Source: Bacteroidales bacterium UBA5515 (lineage in GTDB: Bacteria > Bacteroidota > Bacteroidia > Bacteroidales > P3). Taken from it: DNA of 17,251 nt. The stretch covers positions 37,073-54,323 of the forward strand of contig DIOL01000021.1 of NCBI GenBank assembly GCA_002423895.1, in the 5' to 3' direction. Positions 8,187 to 15,369 of the stretch are shown piece after piece. The notes beneath the pieces are model-generated. The model searched no databases. It was not told the origin of the DNA and worked only from the letters and a program-made list of their open reading frames with translations. Positions within the stretch are counted from its first letter, which is position 1. Every line of letters begins with the position of its first letter. A program made the translations under genes and the position numbers.

Positions 8187-9350
8187 ATGGTTAAAGGCTA
8201 TTTTCCTATAGATAAATTTAACGAAATAAAAACTCCTTTCTATTATTATAATATTGAGTTGCTTCGTCAAACACTTTCGTTATTGACAAAGGAAGCCAAT
8301 AAGTATGGATACCATATTTATTATGCAATAAAAGCAAATGCCAATCCTAAAATCCTATCATTGATAAACAGTTATGGTCTTGGTGTAGATTGTGTTAGTG
8401 GAGGAGAAATAAAAGCAAGTCTCAATGCTGGTTTTGATTCCAATAAAATAGTATATGCTGGAGTTGGAAAATCTGATTGGGAAATTGAACTAGGATTAGA
8501 TAGTAACGTATTTTGTTTTAATGTAGAATCCGAAGCTGAGTTAGAAGTTATCAATGAAATAGCCCTAAAAAGAAATAAGATTGCAAATATTGCTTTAAGG
8601 ATAAATCCAGAAGTAAATGCAAATACTCATCATTATATTACCACAGGATTAGCTGAAAATAAATTTGGAATAAGCATATCAACACTATATCAAATTATAG
8701 ATAATATTGACAATTATAAAAATATTAAACTAATAGGTTTGCATTTTCACATAGGATCACAAATTATGGATATGTTAGTATTTAAAAGTTTGTGTGTGAG
8801 AGTAAATGAAATTCAAGAAAAAATAAGAGAAAAAAGGATAAACATTAAACATATCAATCTTGGAGGAGGATTAGGTATCGACTATCATCATCCAAACCAT
8901 ATAAATATCCCCAACTTCAAGGAATATTTTTCTATATTTAAACAACATCTTAGGTTATATTCGGAACAAGAAGTTCATTTCGAACTAGGTCGTTCAATCA
9001 TAGGTCAATGTGGTACACTTGTCTCAAGGGTATTGTATGTTAAACAGGGAACAAATAAGAAATTCGCAATAGTAGATGCTGGTTTTACAGAATTAGTACG
9101 TCCAGCTCTGTATCAAGCATACCATAGAATAGAGAATATAAGTTCAGACGAAAAAATAGAAGAATATGATGTTGTAGGCCCTATATGTGAAAGCTCAGAT
9201 GTGTTTGGGAAAAATATTGAACTAAACACTATAAAGAGAGGTGATTTTATTGTTTTCCGATCTGCAGGTGCTTATGGTGAGGTTATGGCATCTCATTACA
9301 ATTGCAGGGAATTACCAAAATCTTATTTTTCCTCTGAAATAGATTTTTAA
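8187..9350 (+). CDS. lysA: Diaminopimelate decarboxylase
   Basis: This PLP enzyme removes CO2 from meso-diaminopimelate to give L-lysine, the last step of the pathway. The 387-residue protein has the fold type III alanine-racemase-like barrel. Visible sites are YAIKANANPK with the PLP lysine at K49, CVSGGE (69-74), HFHIGSQ (186-192), the phosphate-binding GGGLG (226-230), and FELGRS (265-270). The active-site cysteine supplied across the dimer is C334 in GPICESSDVF, and the closing AYGEVMAS motif is at 362-369. All key residues are present, so it should be active. It is translationally close to lysC. After the stop I found no convincing terminator; only a short weak AAAAC/GTTTT hairpin is visible near 9400. 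Confidence 0.96.
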   Translation: MVKGYFPIDKFNEIKTPFYYYNIELLRQTLSLLTKEANKYGYHIYYAIKANANPKILSLINSYGLGVDCVSGGEIKASLNAGFDSNKIVYAGVGKSDWEIELGLDSNVFCFNVESEAELEVINEIALKRNKIANIALRINPEVNANTHHYITTGLAENKFGISISTLYQIIDNIDNYKNIKLIGLHFHIGSQIMDMLVFKSLCVRVNEIQEKIREKRINIKHINLGGGLGIDYHHPNHINIPNFKEYFSIFKQHLRLYSEQEVHFELGRSIIGQCGTLVSRVLYVKQGTNKKFAIVDAGFTELVRPALYQAYHRIENISSDEKIEEYDVVGPICESSDVFGKNIELNTIKRGDFIVFRSAGAYGEVMASHYNCRELPKSYFSSEIDF

Positions 9351-9490
9351 TCAATACAAAATATAATATCGTAAGATAAATGGTATTGACTAAGTTAAAA
9401 CAGATTGTTTTTTCTTTGCCTTTTAATAATTTGTCTAAATAAAAATCTTTGTTCCTGTAATTTTGATATGGTAAAATGTTGAAATACAAA

Positions 9491-9574
9491 TTTAAGTGAA
9501 AACAAAAGTTGTGCTGAATCAGAATAGAAATAGGGTGGAATTGGATAAAATTGTAGTGAAAGGGGTGGAGGGGG
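9491..9574 (+). repeat. Dispersed intergenic repeat, copy 2
   Basis: Partner of 6632-6715 in direct orientation, about 83% identical by eye. On its left the similarity continues weakly into a stretch resembling the promoter beside copy 1, but the TAnnTTTG element has degenerated here and no gene follows. It may be the orphaned upstream region of a lost minus-strand gene. Confidence 0.75.
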
Positions 9575-9713
9575 AGGGATAATAATATATGGAAAAGGGA
9601 AATGCTGACAAACAGTAAAATAAGGACTTAAATTAATCTATATATAATAGATGAGACAAATTATAAAAGTAGTTAGAAAATGGGAATTAAATTCCTTGTG
9701 ATAATACAAATTA

Positions 9714-9886
9714 TCAATTTATTGTAATATCTCCGTCATTATCTTCAATATATAAAGATTTATCACCTTTAAGATAGTAACTATTTTATCAATGATTTCT
9801 CTGTATATAAAAACATCAATACCAATACTTAATTCATCTATATTTTTATCTTTAATTAAAGAAAGAAGCAGCTCTGAGTATTTTTT
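9714..9886 (-). pseudogene. Probable frameshifted remnant of a small gene
   Basis: Read leftwards from about 9886, one minus-strand frame gives a plausible protein (KKYSELLLSLIKDKNIDELS, then IGIDVFIYREIIDKIV). It then dissolves at about 9777, while the neighbouring frame takes over with YLKGDKSLYIEDNDGDITIN and a TGA at 9714-9716. One missing base near 9777 would join the two. No good start codon exists: upstream the frame meets a TAA inside an A8 run directly after the stop of the 317-residue SEC-C gene. The family is not recognised. It could be the tail of a third gene of the SEC-C unit, or chance open sequence. Confidence 0.35.
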
Positions 9887-9893
9887 TTACTCA
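9875..9893. repeat. TGAGTA-T7-TACTCA inverted repeat
   Basis: Six-base arms around a run of seven T on the plus strand, immediately after the stop of the 317-residue gene. It has no T-tract after it in the minus direction, so it is not a canonical terminator. The arms match the TGAGTA/TACTC repeats upstream of the AbiE genes, but the spacing differs. Confidence 0.5.
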
Positions 9894-9901
9894 ACTATGT
9901 T

Positions 9902-10855
9902 TTAGTCGTCTATATTTTTACTTGTTATAACTTGATTTCCATATCCCAATAAATCAATATGAATTGATGATAGTGACTTATATTGTCCAACCTTCATGCT
10001 TTCTATAAAATCCTCTCTTTTAATACCAAAAAAATTTGATATATAATGGAAATGAGCTTGTCCATCTTTCCAATTTTCTCTTCCATTAATACTACTATAT
10101 GTTAGTAATAAACAATGCCAATATTCATCTTTATCGAAAAAATGTGCAATTATAACTTTTCTTTGCTCAATCATATTCTTCACTTGTCCATCTTTCAAAT
10201 CAGTTTCTCCAATTATTTTTACAGATCCATTTTCTAAAATATTAGCAAGTTTTGGTTTTTTCTTTCCTTTTAAATCTTTAGGTAAATTTTCAAAGCGATA
10301 TTTACTATACAGATAACCATAATCTTTGTATGATTTGAATATTAGTGATATTAATTGGTCCACGTTAATAGATGCCCCTTTTAATAAAGCCAATTGGTCT
10401 TTTTTCCTGGTTGTTTCAAACAATTTCAGGAAATTTTCAGGAACTTCAGTTTGTTCTCTGATTTCCCAAAATTTTTCTTTATCTAATTCTTTTTTTGCGA
10501 ACCTAATAAGAAAATCATCTGATAATTGAGATGTAAGAATAGGGTCTTTCACTTCTAATAAATCACGATATAAAATTATTCTTCTATTTAACTCGAAGTT
10601 TTTGTAATAATCAATTGGATTTACTTTTTCAATATTATCATCCCAAAATATTCTATAATAGGTATTTTCTCCTTCAGCTGCAATTTTTTTAGAATTAAAA
10701 ATACTTTCTAATGTATTAATTACTTCTTCTTTATTAACAATAACTTTAGGGTTTTGATTATGATAATGTATAATTTTTTTAGCGAAACAACATTTTTTAT
10801 ATTTTAATCCACTACCGCAAGGACATGGTTCATTTCTGCCAATTTTATTTGTCAT
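9902..10855 (-). CDS. SEC-C zinc-binding protein of unknown function, 317 residues
   Basis: The protein opens with a SEC-C motif, IGRNEPCPCGSG followed by KYKKCC; C11, C13, C22 and C23 are the expected zinc ligands. The remainder is not a family I can name. Residues ~40-190 are charged and probably helical. Residues ~205-305 look like an alpha/beta domain with conserved-looking polar residues: AHFFDKDEYWHC (237-248), GQAHFHYISNFFG (265-277) and SIHIDLLGYGNQ (297-308). The clustered histidines (238, 247, 268, 270, 299) could bind metal, which is inference. It lies 166 bases downstream of the 1262-residue SEC-C gene on the same strand, with no TAnnTTTG promoter seen in the gap. Cotranscription and a joint function are therefore likely. 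Codon use is strongly AT-biased, like its neighbour. No signal peptide or membrane segment is evident, so it is cytoplasmic. Confidence 0.8.
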   Translation of the reverse strand: MTNKIGRNEPCPCGSGLKYKKCCFAKKIIHYHNQNPKVIVNKEEVINTLESIFNSKKIAAEGENTYYRIFWDDNIEKVNPIDYYKNFELNRRIILYRDLLEVKDPILTSQLSDDFLIRFAKKELDKEKFWEIREQTEVPENFLKLFETTRKKDQLALLKGASINVDQLISLIFKSYKDYGYLYSKYRFENLPKDLKGKKKPKLANILENGSVKIIGETDLKDGQVKNMIEQRKVIIAHFFDKDEYWHCLLLTYSSINGRENWKDGQAHFHYISNFFGIKREDFIESMKVGQYKSLSSIHIDLLGYGNQVITSKNIDD

Positions 10856-11021
10856 ATTTCTTTGATTGTTTCCTTTTTAACGATGTAATTAACTAAAATG
10901 ATAGCCTAACATTCGTCAAGTGTTTTCGAATTTATTTCGTTGCATTTTTTAAGGCTAAATCTCTTAATATTTCAACGAGATTATTCCCCCATTTTCCAGT
11001 ATAATTTTTTGAGATAATAAA

Positions 11022-14000
11022 TTATAACACGTTTAAGTCATTCTGTAAATTAATAAATGTAATGAATCTATACTTTATGTCATTTTCTTTAATAAAAGGT
11101 ATTGATATTGATTCATTAGTTAAAAATATATATTCAAAATTATATTCTTCAATATTATTAGTTCCAAAAATAGAAAAAGCTTTTTTATTATCCAATATCC
11201 ATTTATTACGCTTATCTACTTTTGAAATCCAAGGGGAATCACCTTCAATAAATTTCATCAGTTCAATATGCATTTCATAAGGAGTTCTTGGTTCATTTAA
11301 ATATTTACATTCTATATTTATAACTCGTTTATTATCATTGTCAATTAATAGAATATCAACATCTCCAATATCATTAATATTTTTTAAAGTTCCATTAGGT
11401 CCTATTAGAATTTCTTTTTTTATAACAACATCTTTACCGTCTAACTTTTCTCTAAAAAATGAATATACTTCATTTGTGAATTCTTTACCATTTTCATTGT
11501 TGACCTGAGATAAAAATGATTTCATTTCTTCACTTTCTGCTTGAAATCTACCTTTAGAAATCAAGGAAGTAAGATTTAGAAGAAAATCATATAATGATCT
11601 AGCCCCAAAATTAAGATATCTTTCTTTATCTTTTTGCATAATAATTAATGGTTTTCTTAATAAAGAAAGTTTTCGGTTATACCTCCATGGATAAAAATCT
11701 TCATTTTTGAATCCGTGTTCTTTTACATTTTGAACTTTTCCTCGATTAAATAAACTAAAGTTTGATATATATATAGTTATTGTGTCTTTATTGATATTAT
11801 GTTTTTCTGTTAAATAGTTTATAAAATATTGTTCTTTAATTATACAAACAGACTCATTTTTATCAAATGCCAATTCTATAGCTAATAAGGTTATACCAAC
11901 GCAATCATCATAAGATATTTTAAATTCAGAATTAAATGCTTTATCAAAATTTGTTTCTTCATATTTAGTTTCTTTTTTAATATTAGGTAATGAAAAAGTT
12001 TTAGATAAATACTTCCTCCTATAGAATATATTTTCATCAACTTTGGATTGTGCATAACGAGATAATACGTTCTCATCAAAACTTTTATCAGTCCCTATCC
12101 TTCCAGATTGAAGAAGAGAGATTTTTGTATCAGTAATATTGAAATTAAGATTATCACTTACGAAACCCCAATTAATAATATGAATCATATATGCTACACA
12201 ACTATCTAATGCTTCAATATCTAATTTTTTAGTTCCATTCAGAGGCTCTGCTACAATATGTTCTATCAAACATCTTAAAGCAAGAGATATTTCTGTATTT
12301 TTTTTTGATTGTTTGGTTACTAGACTGAGAATGTCAGTATATGCCTTAAAACATTCTATTTTAGGAATAATTTCAAGGTTATACGCTTCTCTTTTTTGGA
12401 TTGCAGACTCATATAATGATAATAATTTTTGAATAATATCTTCCCCATTATAATTTTGTAGAAAAGAACGTAGCTTATCATAAAAGTGTAAAACAATCTT
12501 ATTGACTAATTTCTTTTTAGTCTCAGAGTCTAAATTATCATTAGGTTTATATGGTTTTTCTGTTAGTATTTCACCTAAATGATCTAATTCTTTATTTAAA
12601 GCATAAAGAGAAGGTGATCTTAATGGTATAACATTATGAGGAATAATTCTTATATCGTAGTCAGAAATTTTAAAGATTAATTTTTTTTGAGGAGATAGTG
12701 GCATATTGCTTTCTATTATAGTATCGATGATTTTACGATCATACCCTAGGGTATTCCAATAAATATCATATATAGCATATAAAATTTTTTTTATTAATAT
12801 TCTTTCTGCATAATTATTTTCAGGTATTAAATGATATAAGAAGTATTTGTCTAAATTAATAGAAACTAGAGATTCTGATGTCGTAATAATTATTTTGTTA
12901 AATAAATCAGCATCCTTGTCAAGAGATTCGAAGGCTTCAAAATAATTGTCAATTATGTCATCCAAATTTATTTCTATTTTAATTGGTTTAGGTAAAAGAG
13001 GCAAATGTTTTTTTAGTTGTTCAGATAAAATAAATAACCAATATGCAATTGAAATACATATTTCAGCTTCAAATCTTTGTTTTTCATTTTCTGGCTTAAC
13101 AAAGGAATTTATTGGTTCTATAAATATATAAGATCCCAAAGATGATGTTGTTGCTAAAAATGGCTTGTGTAATGATTTTGTTGTATATATTGGTAATATT
13201 GCAGGAAGTTCCTCTCTTGAAACAGAAATATATTCATCATTAATAGTTTTACATAAATGTATATCATTTTTTTGAACAGCTTTAACTCTAAAATCAATAG
13301 AAGTTCCTACAGATATAATTAGACAATCAACAGGATTTTCATCTGTAGCATAAAAACTTTCATCATTATCAATAAAATATGCAATATTATCTAGGAAAAA
13401 AGGTGTTCCTAATATTGTGTTTTTTATGGCATTAGAGTAATTCCATAAAGTTAAGTTTTTGCATTTTCCAGATTTACTTAATACTTCAAGTTCATGAATA
13501 TTGATATTAATGATATTATATTCAAAGTCATTATGGTATGTTATATTTTTAGGGCGTCCAATACCTAAATGTATATTTAAATTAAGTAAGTGATTGTTGG
13601 ATATTTTTTTATCTGACTTTAGTTTATTACACATATTATTAATATGCGAAATTATCTCATTATCTGTATTTTCACTATCTGCAAACTCTATCGGATTATC
13701 AACATTGAAGTCAGTTCCGTTATCATAAATAAGTATAACGTAAGCTAATTTATCTCTATCAAAAACGTATAGTCCTTCATAAATTGGTAAATTTGTTTCT
13801 TCAAAGATATAATCTAATCTAAGAAAATCCATACTATAAAGCATGAAGTCACAATGCTCCCAACAGGATAAAGAATAAATACTTAATACTTCATCAAATT
13901 TGCCGTACTCAATAGTCCTTCTTAATAATGCATTAAGAGTTGCATATAACAAATTTGTTGGAGATACAATGATATATTCTTTGCTATTTGAATCATATAA

Positions 14001-14810
14001 GATAGGTTTGTGTATTATTGGATTTTCATCAGTATTATTATTGCCCCATTTCTCTTTTGAGGGATCTAACAGGAATAAGCTTATATCGGAAATATCTCCC
14101 CCAAATGCAAATGCTAATTTCTTCATGTGATATTCAGATATTTTAAATATATTTTTTTGTTCTAGATGGTTTTCAGGGACATATATATTATTTGATTCTG
14201 TATTTACTCCTTCCATATTCCGAGGATATTCTAATGCTTTGGCAATATAATCTGATATAGAAAGCAATAATAATACTGGAGACAAACATGAACGAATAAA
14301 GGAGTTTTCAAAATCTCCCATAGAGATAACATTTATTAACTGTTGAAGATAATATATTTGTCCTTGTGCTAATCCTGGGAATATTATTTTGTTTCCAATA
14401 GGAGTCATGATATTTTCTGTGAAAAGATTCTCAGGAGGATCTTCTTGATAATCATTAAGAAAATGTTTATTGAAATAATATTTAAGTTCAGATGAATTTA
14501 CTTTTTTGTTTTCATTTGGTTTTTCTGAAGCTAATAATAAATATTGAAGATTTTCTAATCGAAGATTTTTTCCATGATTCTCGGGAAGAACCTGAAGGTA
14601 GCTTATTGTAGATAATATGTCTGATCTGGAATACTTTAATAATTTAGAAATATCTTCTTTCTTTGGAGAAGGCATATAACTTGACATTAAACTCTCTAAA
14701 TCCAGATTTTTTGGTTCTGGTCTTACCATGTTTCCTTTATTTAAACAACATTTTTTATATTTTTCTCCACTACCGCAAGGACAGGGCTCATTTCTTCCTA
14801 TTTTTGCCAT
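11022..14810 (-). CDS. Large SEC-C protein with C-terminal PD-(D/E)XK nuclease-like domain, 1262 residues
   Basis: The N-terminus is a SEC-C motif (IGRNEPCPCGSG, KYKKCC; C10, C12, C21, C22), almost identical to that of the downstream gene. About 1000 residues of mainly helical, Asn/Ile/Lys-rich sequence follow, in which I recognise no nucleotide-binding P-loop, helicase or transmembrane segment. Near the end a segment YPWRYNRKLSLLRKPL precedes a nuclease-like core: an acidic helix (NGKEFTNEVYSFFREKL), GDVDILLID (D1150, D1152) and NIECK (E1167, K1169). That D-x(n)-E-x-K pattern fits the PD-(D/E)XK endonuclease fold. I infer a cytoplasmic DNA- or RNA-cutting defence effector whose long middle part senses or binds something. 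It sits between an AbiE locus and a second SEC-C gene. The start is fixed by the SEC-C motif immediately after the ATG. It may instead be a large housekeeping SEC-C protein, but the accessory setting argues against this. Confidence 0.82.
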   Translation of the reverse strand: MAKIGRNEPCPCGSGEKYKKCCLNKGNMVRPEPKNLDLESLMSSYMPSPKKEDISKLLKYSRSDILSTISYLQVLPENHGKNLRLENLQYLLLASEKPNENKKVNSSELKYYFNKHFLNDYQEDPPENLFTENIMTPIGNKIIFPGLAQGQIYYLQQLINVISMGDFENSFIRSCLSPVLLLLSISDYIAKALEYPRNMEGVNTESNNIYVPENHLEQKNIFKISEYHMKKLAFAFGGDISDISLFLLDPSKEKWGNNNTDENPIIHKPILYDSNSKEYIIVSPTNLLYATLNALLRRTIEYGKFDEVLSIYSLSCWEHCDFMLYSMDFLRLDYIFEETNLPIYEGLYVFDRDKLAYVILIYDNGTDFNVDNPIEFADSENTDNEIISHINNMCNKLKSDKKISNNHLLNLNIHLGIGRPKNITYHNDFEYNIININIHELEVLSKSGKCKNLTLWNYSNAIKNTILGTPFFLDNIAYFIDNDESFYATDENPVDCLIISVGTSIDFRVKAVQKNDIHLCKTINDEYISVSREELPAILPIYTTKSLHKPFLATTSSLGSYIFIEPINSFVKPENEKQRFEAEICISIAYWLFILSEQLKKHLPLLPKPIKIEINLDDIIDNYFEAFESLDKDADLFNKIIITTSESLVSINLDKYFLYHLIPENNYAERILIKKILYAIYDIYWNTLGYDRKIIDTIIESNMPLSPQKKLIFKISDYDIRIIPHNVIPLRSPSLYALNKELDHLGEILTEKPYKPNDNLDSETKKKLVNKIVLHFYDKLRSFLQNYNGEDIIQKLLSLYESAIQKREAYNLEIIPKIECFKAYTDILSLVTKQSKKNTEISLALRCLIEHIVAEPLNGTKKLDIEALDSCVAYMIHIINWGFVSDNLNFNITDTKISLLQSGRIGTDKSFDENVLSRYAQSKVDENIFYRRKYLSKTFSLPNIKKETKYEETNFDKAFNSEFKISYDDCVGITLLAIELAFDKNESVCIIKEQYFINYLTEKHNINKDTITIYISNFSLFNRGKVQNVKEHGFKNEDFYPWRYNRKLSLLRKPLIIMQKDKERYLNFGARSLYDFLLNLTSLISKGRFQAESEEMKSFLSQVNNENGKEFTNEVYSFFREKLDGKDVVIKKEILIGPNGTLKNINDIGDVDILLIDNDNKRVINIECKYLNEPRTPYEMHIELMKFIEGDSPWISKVDKRNKWILDNKKAFSIFGTNNIEEYNFEYIFLTNESISIPFIKENDIKYRFITFINLQNDLNVL

Positions 14811-14826
14811 CTTTATATATTTTAAG

Positions 14827-14834
14827 CAAAGATA
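14827..14834 (-). promoter_or_regulatory. Putative -7 promoter element of the SEC-C gene pair
   Basis: The minus strand reads TATCTTTG, matching TAnnTTTG, 16 bases before the ATG of the 1262-residue gene. No matching TTTG is found at -33, and the implied leader is very short. A 15-bp palindrome AATTCTAATAGAATT (14871-14885) lies about 37 bases further upstream and could be an operator; that is speculative. Confidence 0.4.
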
Positions 14835-14925
14835 AAAAGAAATCTCATTTCTATAATAACTTATAATATTAATTCTAATAGAATTTATCCTATAAATTAT
14901 GTTTTACTATCTCATACTTATTTAA

Positions 14926-14974
14926 TTTTGTTCCCATAATGCATTATTTACGCTGCAAAATGGAAATAAAACAG
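14926..14974 (+). repeat. AbiE upstream-region repeat, scar copy
   Basis: These 49 bases align without gaps to 15410-15458 with 7 differences counted by eye (about 86%). In this copy the -7 element has changed from TATTTTTG to TATTTACG, so it has lost the promoter consensus. Confidence 0.85.
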
Positions 14975-15032
14975 CGAAAAGATGTTGCGATTTGAAAATT
15001 TTATTGATTCTTTGCTTATCTCAGTATATTGA
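14973..15032 (+). pseudogene. Remnant of an AbiEii toxin gene (3' end only)
   Basis: The frame reads SEKMLRFENFIDSL then LISVY and a TGA. The intact toxin gene downstream ends SEKILRFEDFIASL-TE (residues 247-262). The match is strong at protein level and directly abuts the 49-bp promoter-region repeat, so nearly the whole bicistronic operon is missing. Both putative break points in the intact locus carry AAAATAG (15452-15458 and 16809-16815), and the scar has one AAAACAG at 14968-14974. This is what deletion by short-repeat recombination would leave. Confidence 0.8.
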
Positions 15033-15045
15033 GTAAATTTACTCA
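15030..15045. promoter_or_regulatory. Perfect palindrome TGAGTAAATTTACTCA, possible AbiEi operator
   Basis: A 16-bp perfect palindrome. The half-site TTGAGTAAAT occurs at 15029-15038 and again 22 bases (two helical turns) later at 15051-15060. A related imperfect inverted repeat lies at 15369-15390 just upstream of the intact operon. AbiEi antitoxins are known to bind inverted repeats to repress their own operon, but this one is about 430 bases from the intact gene, so a link is tentative. Confidence 0.4.
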
Positions 15046-15067
15046 GCGTATTGAGTAAATGTTTTAA

Positions 15068-15147
15068 TTATGCTTGAACTTTCTTATTTAATATTGCTTT
15101 TAAAATTGTTCTTACTTGCTCGGTGACTTGCTCGGTTCTTGTTCGGT
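15068..15147 (-). pseudogene. Degenerate gene tail encoding (TEQV)n, scar copy
   Basis: On the minus strand the frame reads RTEQVTEQVRTILKAILNKK and ends at a TAA (15068-15070). The 12-base repeat TACTTGCTCGGT/GACTTGCTCGGT (15113-15136) is followed by an 11-base unit (15137-15147) that breaks the frame. A homologous, less damaged tail lies at 16887-17021. From memory, TEQV repeats are common near the C-termini of Bacteroidota AlbA_2/RecG-like ATP-binding regulators, which is the likely origin. Confidence 0.6.
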
Positions 15148-15212
15148 GGTTGGGAAAATGTTATTTTATGGGAAGATTTTCTTTATTTTGAAAATAGAAG
15201 CCGTGTTTTTGG
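15093..15212 (+). repeat. AbiE downstream-flank repeat, scar copy
   Basis: Corresponds to 16891-17007 with small indels. Shared blocks include CTTTTAAAATTGT, the CTTGCTCGGT units, GATTTTCTTTAT and GTTTTTGG-like ends. It follows the toxin-gene end in both places, showing that both copies descend from one locus layout. Confidence 0.8.
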
Positions 15213-15239
15213 CATAAGTAGGCCGTGGAAATAGGGAAA

Positions 15240-15294
15240 AGAGGCCGTCTACGGGTGGTGTAGACGGCCTCCACGACCCCCGTAGACGGCCTCT
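15240..15294. repeat. GC-rich alternative hairpin (GAGGCCGTCTAC arms)
   Basis: GAGGCCGTCTAC (15241-15252) can pair perfectly with either of two identical GTAGACGGCCTC copies. The nearer (15260-15271) leaves a 7-base loop and 12 bp. The farther (15282-15293) gives a 16-bp stem (15240-15255 with 15279-15294). The two right arms are 22 bases apart. No T-tract follows in either direction, so this is not an ordinary terminator. Confidence 0.85.
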
Positions 15295-15338
15295 ACAGAG
15301 TTGTGGACGGCGTCTTTTTGCGTTTTTAAGGCCGTTGT

Positions 15339-15369
15339 TTTGGCAAAAATAGGCCGTCTTTTTGCCAAA
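15339..15369. repeat. Hairpin TTTGGCAAAAA / TTTTTGCCAAA with AGGCCGTC loop
   Basis: An 11-bp perfect stem (15339-15349 with 15359-15369) presents TAGGCCGTC in a 9-base loop. It is part of a ~31-base unit that recurs imperfectly at 15198-15225 (AAGCCGTG ... TTTTTGGCATAAGTAGGCCGTG). The loop is complementary to the right arms of the neighbouring GC-rich hairpin. Confidence 0.7.

Larger units (their letters stand above)
9351..9901. other. Intergenic region between lysA and the SEC-C genes
   Basis: This ~550-base stretch has no intact gene. It contains a second copy of the ~84-bp repeat (9491-9574), a 13-bp near-palindrome GGAATTAAATTCC (9683-9695), a small hairpin GATAAT-ACAA-ATTATC (9700-9715) without a T-tract, and what looks like a frameshifted minus-strand gene remnant (9714-9886). 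A 68-codon minus-strand open frame overlapping the lysA 3' end shows no family features and is not annotated. Confidence 0.6.

Noticed and set aside
9283..9489. 68-codon minus-strand open frame overlapping the lysA 3' end
   Set aside because: It begins at a non-ATG codon, overlaps conserved lysA codons and has no recognisable motif; it may be chance in AT-rich DNA.
10958..10982. AATCTC / GAGATT inverted repeat between the two SEC-C genes as a terminator
   Set aside because: Only 6 bp with a 13-base loop and no T-tract on the minus strand, so it does not separate the two genes convincingly.
15240..15294. GC-rich hairpin as an ordinary rho-independent terminator
   Set aside because: No T-tract follows the stem in either direction and the arms can pair in two alternative ways.
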